Assembly (NCBI GenBank): GCA_947683625.1
Contig: CANTUR010000066.1
Location: forward strand, 4,374,001-4,438,000
Source of the DNA: Mallotus nudiflorus
Taxonomy: Eukaryota; Streptophyta; Magnoliopsida; Malpighiales; Euphorbiaceae
DNA length: 64,000 nt
Direction: 5' to 3'
Part shown: positions 22,894 to 33,037 of the stretch, piece after piece
How positions within the stretch are numbered: the first letter of the stretch is position 1
Layout: every line of letters starts with the position of its first letter
Notes under the pieces: generated by a model
What the model was told of the DNA's origin: nothing
What the model saw: the letters and a program-made list of their open reading frames with translations, nothing else
Databases searched by the model: none
Made by a program: the position numbers and the translations under genes

Positions 22894-23860
22894 GGTCGAC
22901 GTCCTATTCTAGTAGAGCTTAAGGAGAATGTTCATGCAGGGAAGTTAATTGATTTTACACTTAATGATGAAGGTGTTTTGTGGATCAGTAGTAGATTATG
23001 CATGCCTGATTTAGATCATTTGAGAGAGAAGATTCTAGAAAAAGCGCATTCTACAGGTTATAGTGTACATCCAATCGTCATTAAGATGTACCATAACATC
23101 CAAGATATATACTAGTGGGATGGATTGAAGAAGGACATAGCTTATTATGTTTTTAAGTGCTTGACTTGTTAACAGGTGAAAGTTGAACATCATAAGTCTT
23201 TTAGGAAGCTTCAGCCTCTTCCAATTCCTGAGTGGAAATAAGAGAGAGCTGTTATGGATTTTATGGTAAGGTTACCTCGTTCGAAGGATGGATACGATTC
23301 CATTTGGGTGATTGTGGATAGGTTAACCAAATCAGCTCACTTCTTGCCAGTCAAAGCCACTTATTCTATAGCTAAGTTGGCTAAGTTGTATGTTAAGCAT
23401 ATTATGTGCCTTCATAGAGTACCTGTGTCTATTGTATCTGATAGAGGTTATGTGTTTACCTCACGATTTTGGCAGAATTTGCAGGAAGCAATGGGCACTA
23501 GGCTTGATTTTAGTACTGCTTTTCACCCTTAGAAAGATGGTCAATCTAAAAGGATGATACAGACACTTGAGGATATGTTGAGGATGTGTGTATTAGATCT
23601 TGAAGGTAGCTAGGATAATCATTTATCGCTAGTAGGGTTTACTTATAATAACAGCTACCATAGCAGTATTGAAATGGCATTGTATGAGGCTTTGTATGAA
23701 AGAAAGTGTAGATCTCATTTGTATTGGGATTAGATTAGAGACAAAGCATTGACTGGACCTGAGATGGTTCAGGATGTAATACAGAAGGTTGTTATTATCA
23801 GAAGGAGATTAGAGACTGCAGCTAGTAAACAAAAGAGCTATGCAAATTCAAGGTGTAAAG
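22894..23860 (+). pseudogene. E1 integrase
   Basis: The HHCC zinc-binding part (about 22990-23200) is partly readable, with a stop where E3 and E4 have Trp (TAC-TAG-TGG near 23113) and a TAA where they have Gln. The catalytic core 23254-23550 shows 'WVIVDRLTKSAHFLPVKATY' (first Asp present) and 'SIVSDRGYVFTSRFW' (second Asp present). The third acidic residue is Lys: codon AAA at 23548-23550 in 'DGQSKRMIQ', where E3 and E4 have Glu. The DDE triad is therefore DDK and the enzyme would be dead even without its stops. Stops in the C-terminal half include TAG for Trp at about 23610. Confidence 0.88.
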
Positions 23861-24297
23861 ATGTGGAGTTTCAAGTTGGAGACTATATGTTTCTGAAGGT
23901 GTCTCCAATGAAGGGTGTGATGAGGTTTGGCAAGAAGGGGAAATTAACACCGAGATATATTGGACCGTTTGAGATTCTAGAGAGAGTGGGCATGGTTGCA
24001 TATCAGTTAGCTTTACCTCTGAATATGTCTCAAGTGCATCCAATGTTCCATATCTTGATGTTGAGGAAGTATATTTCAGACCCTTCACACATGTTACAGC
24101 CTGAGAGCGTGGAAGTGAACAAATACTTGACATACGAGGAGGAGCTAGTTACGATAGTGGATTATTAAGTTCATCAGTTCTGTTTGAAGCAGATTTTGAT
24201 AGTCAAGGTGTTATGGCAAAGCAATAACATGCAGGAGCTCACTTAGGAGACTGAGGTTGAGATGCGGGTGGCCTACCCTTATCTATTTCCTCGATAA
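23861..24297 (+). pseudogene. E1 integrase C-terminus with chromodomain-like end
   Basis: The GPF/GPY-type module is 'GKLTPRYIGPFEILERVG' (about 23935-23990), followed by 'QVHPMFHILMLRKYISDPSH'. The terminal part, from 'EEELVTIVDY' through 'VKVLWQ' to 'AYPYLFPR', is the degenerate chromodomain-like tail of Tekay/Del chromoviruses, thought to steer insertion to marked chromatin. The stop at 24295-24297 is the original end. An internal TAG at about 24244 stands where E3 has TGG. Confidence 0.8.
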
Positions 24298-24346
24298 ATT
24301 CCTATTTTCTATTCTTTTATTTGAAAATTCGAGGACGAATTTTTAT

Positions 24347-24357
24347 AAGGAGGAAGA
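24347..24357 (+). other. E1 polypurine tract
   Basis: AAGGAGGAAGA lies three bases before the 3' LTR start, the standard position of the plus-strand primer. Confidence 0.85.
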
Positions 24358-24360
24358 TTA

Positions 24361-24646
24361 TGATGATCCGATATTTTAAATTATTAAAAATTATTTCAGA
24401 ATATGCAGTGTTAATAATATTTTAAATTTTTATATATTATAATTATTTGTGTGTAATTTAATTTTAGTATGTATATGATTATTTATTCATTTATTAATAT
24501 TATTATCATTATTGTTGTGAATAGTATTTATTTATTTTATTTTAAATATTTTATTACGTAAAGGAATTTATTTGGAAGTTATTATTATTTAAAAATGTTA
24601 ATGTTACTATTATTATTATTACTATTGTTATTGTTATTGTTGTTGC

Positions 24647-24677
<31 letters not shown>

Positions 24678-24696
24678 CTATGTATGTGTTATTGTG

Positions 24697-24765
<69 letters not shown>

Positions 24766-27515
24766 GGTCAGGATATTTTTTTGTCTCTCCTTTTCTTTCT
24801 TTTTCTTTTCCTTCCTATTTTCTTCTTCCTCTACAAGTTGTAGAGCGCCACCCAGCCCCACCGTCAGCCACCACCTACCACCATCGGACCTCCCTATCAC
24901 CTCCCCACCTTCCCTTCTTCCTTCCATCGTAAGAAATACCCTCCATTTTTTGGTTTTCGATGCAATAGAAACAACAGCAGTAACTCTTCATGTCATAGGT
25001 GACGTTTCAGGTGGCGAAAGCTTGTGATCATGGGCTCTTTTGAATCCTCCTAGTCTAGGTAAGCTAGTTCTTAACTCAGTTCGAGCTTAGATCATCTATA
25101 TTGTGAGGTTTCTTCAATTTTAGTTTAGGTCAAGTTTGTCTTTTTTTTTTAATTATTTTTAAGCTTAATTTTATGTGATTTAAGCTTAGTGTCTTTGCAA
25201 AAGTTGTTGTGTATAGCTTAATCTTTTCAAATATATTTTTGTTGGATTTTTTGGAATTATTTTGATTTTTGGGTTTTGAATTTTCCGGTGAGTCACTATT
25301 CCAATGACCCTCATAGAAAAATCTTTTTATTTTTAATAAATTTCATGGATTAATTAGAGTATAGTTTGTGAAGGAAGTATATTGAAATTGTGATCCGATT
25401 ATTTATTATGAATTTTCGAAAGTTTATGTGAAAATTTAATTTTTGGAAAAATTAAAATAAATTAGTGAATTTGGTGTTTTAATTGAAATTATTGTTAATT
25501 AATGTGTTTTTAATGATTTTGGAATAATAAATAGTATTAAAATAATTTTTTATGAATTATTTACTATTTTTAACTAATGAATAATAATTTTCGGAAATAT
25601 ATTCAAATCATAATTTTATTTGTTATTTTTGTGATTAAATGAATTTTTAACTATTTTTATTATATATTTGAACTATTTAAATAATTATTTGTGAATTTTT
25701 CTATTTAATTTCAAATAATTGAAAATTTAGATTTTTATTAATCTTATACAAATTATTTGAGATTTTATTAACTAATTTGGAAATAATTAGCTTTAATGTT
25801 TTTGTTATTTAAATATATTATATTGTGGGTTATTATTGATGTTTATGGATTTTAATGTTTTTTATTATATTATTATTAAATATTGATTTTTTAGAATTGT
25901 GTAGTTCGAGGTCCTAACCTGAGGTGTTGTATTTTTGTGGTTTATTGAAGTGTGTTTGTTTGCAAAATTGGCTCTAATTTCAGTAGAGAAATGTCTATTT
26001 TACAAAGGAATCTCTACCAAAATTTTGATAGAATTCTTGTAAAATGTGACGTCAGATCGATCTTAAGTTTTAAATTTAGATCGAGTCGTGTCCTATATCG
26101 AGTCTTTCTTTATAATTCCTAGAAGTGTAAAGTTAGGGATTTATTATGATATTGTTATTATTATATTTTTCTATAGTTGCACCAAGATCGAGGTCTATTG
26201 GACCAGGCCAATCAAGTCTGTTTAGAGTAGCGTAAACCTATGAATTATTATTTTATATATATATTGCATATAAAATACATGATTATGAGCATCCATGTTT
26301 TCATAATGTATATATACATGAATTATTTTATTAAATGATTAAGTATATGTTGGTATACTTTTAGTATATTTTCGGTATATTTTGATATATATGTGACATA
26401 TATGTTTGGTATGTTTTTAGTATATATTTGGTATATATGTGGCATATATATGTTAGTATATTTTTTATATATACTCAGCATATATATTTGGTATATTTTT
26501 CATATATAATTAGTATATTTCTGTATATGCTTGGTATATGTTTAGTATATAAGTGGTATATTTCTTTTAAATGAATGTCCTTTATGTTTAAATTTTTCAT
26601 TTTATTATTTTAATAATTATACAATTTATTTGAAAGATATCAATAGAACGTGCTACCTAGTGGGCTATACTAGGACTATGTACGTAGCACTGCGTTAGAT
26701 TTTAGGGTTGAGATTATGAAATCATTTGGTGTGAAATTTAATTATTTGATTATTGAGAATTGTGGTGAGAGAATAGTGTGATTGCGGGAGCTCGATTGAT
26801 CTAGGTCTTGAGGCCAATTACACTGATAATGAGACTATGGGAGCTCCGTTGACTTAGTGTCTCAGGGCCAGTCTACTATACAAAAATGGAAAAGAGAATT
26901 AATTTGGAATTAAGCAAGCCTACTGGTTAGTGAGATCTTTTTATTGAGGTTACGGATAATTTAGGATTCTATTTGATCCTTCACTTAAATAAACTTTTTC
27001 TGCATTTATTATATATAAAAGAAAATTTTAGCATCTGTGTGAAATGATTGTATATATTTATATTAATACTTGATTGTATATGACTGTAGGTTGCATGTAT
27101 ATATATTATAATAATTCACTCAATGAGGTCTAACACCTCTCAATATTTTTTTATAAGATCTTCTTCTTCTTCAAACCTCCCTAGTAGTACTATATGCCGA
27201 CCTTCTTCAGCCCCGACTAGATTATGTAAATTTTATATCTGATCTCTTGTTTGTATTCTAGAAATTGCAGTAGTAATGTTATTGTGCTAGATGTGTGTTG
27301 TATTGGTTTGAGATTTTGTATCCGAATATTATATGAAATATTTTTATTATGTTATAAAATAAAGATTTACTTTTATATTAAATAAAGTTTTAATTCTGAC
27401 ATATTTTTGTATTATTATTGATGTGTTTTTATTTTTAAGACTTGTTATGGGTTTCATATTCGAAAGAATTCTCATTTCATAGTGTCAGTCATGACTCCCG
27501 GTTTGGATCATGACA
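24361..27515 (+). repeat. E1 3' LTR
   Basis: The LTR runs from TGATGATCCGATATTTTAAA to TCATGACA and is homologous to 16123-19452. It is about 175 bp shorter, mostly because its microsatellite block is smaller ((TTA)n-type at about 24607-24678 and (TA)n at 24701-24762). The GGTATAT array (about 26345-26560) and hairpin cluster (26657-26880) are kept. Tyr/Ile-repeat open frames across 24595-24932 are translated microsatellite. Confidence 0.92.
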
Positions 27516-28254
27516 ATATATATATACATATATAAACACACACACACACACATATACACTTATTAAATTTTTGGCTAAATAACTTTAAAGTTATTCAGCT
27601 AAACATTTGACAAGTGTCTATCTTTATATTTGAATATTCACATTAAAATCTAATATGTCAAATCTTTTAAAATCCTATTTTTTATTAAAAATAAAATATT
27701 TATTATAGTTTTTTTAGTCTTATTTTTAACTAAAAAACTATTATATATATTATAATACTACTCAAACTCTAAAATTTTTTATATAATATGTATTTTTTTT
27801 TATCTCAAATCACTCCATCATTTTTTCTAAATTACTCAATCATTTTTTCCAAACCATTAGAAATTTTAGTTTTAAATTTTTTCTTAACTAAAATACTATT
27901 ATACATACTCCAATGATAATTTAATAGTCTAAAAAAAATTCTAATATATTTAAAAATAATGTCAATAAAAATTAAAGGAAATAAAATTAATGTAATATAA
28001 TTTATTTTTATTTTATTTTGTTACCTTTTTCTCTTTATAAAAATTTTTATTTTAAAATAAATATGTTTTATTCTATATAAAACACTTTTATTATATTACA
28101 TCTAAAATACTATTCTTTTTTTTCATTAGAAATTATGTTTTTTATTCTAATTAAAATATCCATATTTTATTCAATTAAAAACATATTTTTCTTTTTATTT
28201 AGTGTAAGTACAAATGTGTAACTTTTATACACACACACACACACATACACACAG

Positions 28255-28285
<31 letters not shown>

Positions 28286-28296
28286 CACATATATAA
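27516..28296. other. AT-rich spacer between two LTRs, with microsatellites and a hairpin
   Basis: No gene. A (TA)n/(CA)n run lies at 27516-27560 and a longer (CA)n/(TA)n run at about 28231-28296. A near-perfect inverted repeat, TTTGGCTAAATAACTTT (27570-27586) against AAAGTTATTCAGCTAAA (27587-27603), pairs 15 of 17 bases with no loop. The remainder is AT-rich. Confidence 0.7.
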
Positions 28297-30086
28297 TGAC
28301 CCATATTTTTTACTTATTAAATTAAATTATGGATTTTAAAGTGATCATTATTATTTTATGTAAATTTTTTTAGTGAGTATTTTAGTAAATTTTAAATAAT
28401 TATTAAAAGTATAATTTTATGTATTTACATATATATTTATATGTGTGAATAATTAATGGGAAAAAATTATATTTTAAAAATTATATGTAATTTATTAAAA
28501 AAGTCATTTTTTTCTTCTTCTTTTTCTTTCTTTCCTTTTCTTTTCTTCCTTCTCCCTGATAGCCCCTGCCACCTCCCTCTGTCCAACCACTATCGTGCGG
28601 TGCTAGCAATAGTTAGACGATGGCAATGCCACCCTCCTTCCACTGGTGACCTTCTCCTCCTCTCCCTCTCGCATTTCTTTTTGGCAACCAAAGGGAAAAA
28701 GAGTCATCGTTGCCGCCTTCGACTTCATCAGACCTTACTGGTGGTCTCATTGGACTCATCTCCCTCTGGGCAATGTTTCTCCTTCATCAATTATACCGAT
28801 CTACTCTACCAACCACATCAATTTGAGGTAAAATAATTTTGCCAATTTTTGTTAATTTCTTCAATTGAGTTAGAATTAGGCTTAGTGGTAGTTATATGAA
28901 GTGAAATTGGAGTTAAGAGCTTTCTAGTGATATTTTTTATATAATTGTCTGAATTTTTTTAATTTTTGGGTTACTATTCTGATTACTGGTACTATTCTAG
29001 GTTACTGTTCTGAGTTTGAGTATTTTTATATTTTTATTAAATACTATAAATTGTGTAGATTAAACTTTACAAAAGAAGTTTCATGAAATTATGTTTAGAA
29101 ATTAAGATATAAATTTTGAAAGATTATGTTTAATATGTATTTTTAGAGAAATTATTGTATTTTATTATTTATTCAAATTTTAATTGAATTTAAGGTTATT
29201 TAACGTGTTTAATGCTGATTTTAAGTTATAAAGGCAAGAAAATAATTTTTATGAATAAATGATAATTTTTAGTTAACAGGAAATGATTTCAAAAAAATAT
29301 TCATTATTATTATTTAAAAGCTTAAAATAAGTTCTTTAATTTTTTTATTATATATTTGAATTAGTTAAGTAGTTTCTTTATATTTAACAATAGTTTTAGT
29401 TAAGGAGGTTTAAATGAAGTTTTACAAATTTAATTATTGTAAATAATTGATTTTGGTGATACTAAATGAGAATTTTATTATTAATTTTATTAATGGTTTG
29501 AAAAATAAGTTTCCTTTATACTTTAATTATTTATATGAATTCAATTTTTGATGAGTTAGTACATTTGCAAAATTATATTATTTTTGTGAATATTATGGTA
29601 TTGGTTCTCAGTTGAGCATAAAGCATAATCCAAGGGTCCAATGAGTTATTGAGTTATAAAAATTATAGAAGTGTTATTTTATATAGGAATGACTATACTT
29701 TTAGTAGAGAGATGTCCACTTTACAAAGGAGACTCTAATGAATTTTCGGTAGATTTCTAGTAAAATATGACATCAGTATGTACTAGTTATTGAGCTTTAT
29801 TAGAATTGTGTCTTAAATTGAGTCTCTTCCTTAGAAATCTAGAATATATAAGGGTAGGATTTTAATCCTAATTACCTTTTTTTTTCCTATAGACACACCG
29901 AGAGCTAGGCCTACAGGACAGGGCTAGTCGAGTCACTACTATAAAGTGTGTTCAACCTGCGAGTTATTATTATATCTATGCATTGTATATAGAAATTTTA
30001 CCCGTATCCATATTTTGATGAAAATGAGAAATGATTATATTAGGATGCATGAGACTTTTATTTATTGTTTACTAGCATTATAGTAT
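28297..30086 (+). repeat. Left part of a Tekay-like LTR, cut by the Tat element
   Basis: It begins TGACCCATATTTTTTACTTA directly after a microsatellite and carries diagnostic Tekay LTR blocks. One is a pyrimidine-rich segment (about 28505-28700). The other is the conserved 'agtagagagatgtccacttt' block (29702 onward) followed by 'aggacagggctagtcgagtc' (about 29916). It ends at 30086 where the Tat LTR starts, so the rest should lie to the right of the Tat element, outside the window. A 126-codon Ser/Phe-rich frame at 28456-28836 lies in the pyrimidine-rich leader and is not a credible gene. Confidence 0.7.
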
Positions 30087-31757
30087 TGTAGGTGGCGGTG
30101 TTTGGTCGCGCGCCCAAGTGTTGGCGACCACGGCACTATGTGAGTTTAAGGCTCACTAAGAAATACATAGTGGGCTTGGGGCCCAAAATGAAGATAGAGT
30201 CAATCACAAATAAACAAATAAAAATAATTTACAACCATTGATTCCAAAAAAAAAGGGGGGGGGGGAAAGGATGAAGGATTACAACTTCTTTGTGTAAATA
30301 AGCATATAAATACTAAAAATAAACCATATATAAACAAAAAATAAACTAATTAATTATACAAATTAATACTCTAAAAAGGATAAATAAAGTAAACGTCTAG
30401 TGATTGAAAATCACTAAATAATTCCTGCAACACATATAAGTTAATTTCATACAACAACAATAATAATATTTACAAATCATCAACAAATAGTATGCATAAA
30501 ATAAATGATAATAAACTCTTAAAATAGTCCACTAAGTATCACAAATAGGAAACAACATAGAAATAATACTAATTGACATAGGAATCATATATAATCACAA
30601 GAAATATAAAAAATTAAACAAGAAAATCATATTAAACATGCAAGAAATATAACAAATATGAACAAAAAAAACAAGGCATAATCAAACAAGACTTTATCAA
30701 AGAGGCAACGCCAGAGACTAGGAGGTGATGCCTCTATTGCCTCATCATGAAGGGGCGACACCTCTATAAAGAGACGTCGCCTCTTTAATGAAGGTAGGAA
30801 CACTCTACATTTCTTAAATCCTAAGAAACATGACAACCATGCAAATAAATAAGAGACAAGCACAAATATACAACTATTAACAATCGATATTCATTGTCTC
30901 ATGCAATCATGCTCCTTTATGACTTCAAATGAGTAATAAAGCTCAAGAAAACACATAAAAGAATAATAAATCAACACTTATAATGAAGATAAAGAGTTTA
31001 AACTTAGAAATGAGGGGACTCACTGCTTTGGATGATCTGATGCTCCTAACTGAGCCCTCTAAACTTATTTGATGGACGAATGGTTTTGAATACAATTAGG
31101 CTCCTTCCTCTTCTCAAGAATTAAGTCCATGAATGCTTCAAAATCTCTTCCCCTTCTTCTTCCTCTCTTTCTCTTTTTTTTTATGTATTCTCTTCCTCTC
31201 TTTTTTCCAAACATTCTTCTTTGTCCCTCTCAATTACCAAACTTTTACCAACCGCTCTCTCATGCCCCCACATTCCCTTTTAAAGCCCCTCACCCTTTTT
31301 CCTTTTCCAATTTCCTAAAAATCCATTCTCACCTCGCCCATTGCCTTCTTTCATTCCTTAGGCTCTTTTTTGCCTTTTTCTTCTTTCCTTTATGTCCAAA
31401 AATGTTCAAATCCTCGCAAGTGGACTTCCAACCACTGCCATTAATGGAATTTAATGTTGTAGAGAGTGGCTGTGATGAGGCGACACCTCTTTGATGAGGC
31501 GTTGCCTCACTGATGTTTAAGGTAAAAAGGCAATGCCTCTTCGTTGAGGTGATCGCCTCTTCACCTGGGCCAAGTCAAGGCCCGCAGGTCAAGAGGCAAT
31601 GGGCTTAGGCTTTGGCTTCTATTTTGGGTTTGGATATGGTTTTTATGGGCTAGGCTTTAGTGTTTGGGCTTGTTTTTAGTGTTTAGGATTTCAAAGTCAA
31701 TTTTAAAGAAGTCTCGGGCTCCCTTTGCATTCAAAACTTGAACTTTCTGTGTCCACA
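30087..31757 (-). repeat. Tat element 3' LTR (left copy)
   Basis: On the plus strand it runs from TGTAGGTGGCGG to GTCCACA, and a polypurine tract abuts its right end. It is homologous to 56386-57858. About 280 bp present in the right copy (between 'gagtc' near 56482 and 'agtcaca' near 56766) are missing here; both breakpoints carry AGTC, so this is a microhomology deletion. It contains G/A runs (about 30248-30267), palindromic GAGGCGATGCCTC-type motifs (30695-30790 and 31480-31565) and a pyrimidine-rich part (31135-31400). The 121- and 61-codon frames starting near 31130 are translations of that tract. Confidence 0.88.
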
Positions 31758-31770
31758 GTTTGCCCCCTTA
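31758..31770 (-). other. Tat element polypurine tract
   Basis: The minus strand reads TAAGGGGGCAAAC immediately before the 3' LTR. Confidence 0.8.
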
Positions 31771-31924
31771 GTTTTTCAAAAAATAAAATTTTTTTAAAAC
31801 AATTTTTTGAAAAAGCAACATGCACATCAAATAGAGAGTAAGAATGACATACCTGACCTGTGAGCTTTACTCGGGTTATCAGTCTTGGGAATTCAAGCCC
31901 AAGAGGTTGAGCTTCTTCTCCAAA

Positions 31925-32450
31925 ATGTGACCATGTTCCTTAAGTTTTCTTGGCTCGATCAATCACTCATTAGTAATTTTGGCATGATTCTCAAGTATGG
32001 CTCAATCTTCACTCAGTAGAGATAGAAGGGAAATGTAGCCCTGATCCTTAGGTTAAGCTAACTTGATTAGCTACTCATTATAAATGTGGAGTGATTCCCA
32101 AGTTTTCCTAGCTCGAGAATTCACTCAATAGAAGAAATGAAGTGTAACTGTGTACCTCAGGTTTTCCTAGCCCAATCAATTACTCATTATAATTTGGCAT
32201 GAATCTTGAACATGGTCCAACCTCCACTCAGTAAAAAGGGATGAAACGTAACTGTGTTCCTCAAGTTTTCCTAGCTTGATCAGTTACTCATTATAGTTTG
32301 GCATGAATTTTGAGCATGGCCTAACCTCTACTCAATAAAAAGGGATGCAATGTAACAGTGTTCCTTGGGTTTTCCTGGCCCAATCAGTTACTCATTATAG
32401 TTTGGCATAAAACTCAGGTTTTCTTGGCTCGAGAGTTACTCAGTAAAAGA
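31925..32450. repeat. Tandem array of about 104-bp units in the Tat 3' region
   Basis: Five or so diverged units carry the phrases 'gttcctcaagttttcctagc', 'tcagttactcattatagttt', 'ggcatga' and 'ctcaataaaaagggatg'. The same phrase recurs at 32153, 32257 and 32361, a spacing of 104 bp. Tandem arrays in the 3' untranslated region are known in Tat-lineage elements and can seed satellite DNA. Confidence 0.85.
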
Positions 32451-32451
32451 A

Positions 32452-32757
32452 GAATGCACTTCAGGGATTCAAACCCAACTAGACACCTCATGAGATGTGC
32501 ACTTCGAGGATTTAAACCTGACCAAACACTTGTTCTTTTACGCACTTCAGGGATTCAAACCCGACTAGACGCTTGTTCTTCTTCGCACTTCAGGGATTCA
32601 AACCCGACTAGATGCTTGTTCTTCTGCGCACTTTGGGGATTCAAACCCAATTAGATGCTTGTTCTTTTGTGCACTTCAAGCATTAAAACCTAACCAAATG
32701 CTTGTTCTTTTGTGCACTTTGGGGATTCAAACCATACCAGATGCTTATTCCTTTTGA
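32452..32757. repeat. Tandem array of 43-bp units in the Tat 3' region
   Basis: Seven copies of a unit built from 'gcacttcagggattcaaacc', 'cgactagacgc' and 'ttgttctt' follow directly after the 104-bp array. The unit length is almost constant at 43 bp and divergence is low in the central copies (32541-32630). A 98-codon open frame at 32358-32654 that crosses it, with repeated 'HFRDSNPTR', is a by-product of the repeat. Confidence 0.9.
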
Positions 32758-33037
32758 TGCTTCAATTAGATCATTCTTGTTCAAAGGTCAATTTTAGGGT
32801 ACACCAGAGCAATGATGCAAAAATTCTCTTTTTTTTTGTGGGCGTTGGGCCATTTAATTCTTTATTTCATTAAGTGGTCTTCACCCTCTTCTCCTTATCT
32901 TCTTTTCTTTCAATCTTTCTCCTAACCCTATAAATTCTCACTTTTCTTCTCCAAGGGTCAGTTTCACCTTTTTAATCCTTTCTTTTGTCTCTTTTCCTCC
33001 CTTTTCTCTTTCCCCCTTATTCTCTATATTCTCTGAC

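Larger units (their letters stand above)
16123..27515 (+). mobile_element. E1: complete Ty3/Gypsy Tekay/Del-type chromovirus, inactive
   Basis: The element has LTRs of about 3.3 and 3.15 kb starting TGATGA and ending TGACA, an initiator-tRNA-Met type primer-binding site, gag, then protease, reverse transcriptase, RNase H, integrase and a terminal chromodomain-like segment, then a polypurine tract. The order and the C-terminal pattern place it in the Tekay/Del chromovirus lineage. A hand alignment of the first 230 bp of the two LTRs shows roughly 7% differences. No 5-bp target duplication is seen: the left flank is GTGTG and the right flank ATATA, both in dinucleotide repeats. Numerous stops, frameshifts and a lost integrase glutamate make it non-autonomous. 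Confidence 0.9.

Noticed and set aside
24595..24932. Overlapping open frames on both strands with Tyr-Ile repeats
   Set aside because: Translation of (TTA)n and (TA)n runs and the pyrimidine tract of the E1 3' LTR.
28456..28836. 126-codon frame starting with ATG
   Set aside because: It lies in the pyrimidine-rich leader of a Tekay-like LTR, is Ser/Phe/Leu-rich without a domain, and similar frames appear at the same place in other LTR copies.
31129..31494. 121-codon Phe/Leu/Pro-rich frame resembling a signal peptide protein
   Set aside because: It lies in the pyrimidine tract of the Tat LTR; the homologous tract in the right LTR (57710-57858) does not conserve it as a gene.
32358..32654. 98-codon frame with repeated HFRDSNPTR motif
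   Set aside because: A product of the 43-bp tandem repeat. The unit is not a multiple of three, so the frame changes between units, and no domain is known.
32452..32757. Regularly spaced repeats reminiscent of a CRISPR array
   Set aside because: The whole unit repeats with no unique spacers, and the context is a plant retrotransposon.
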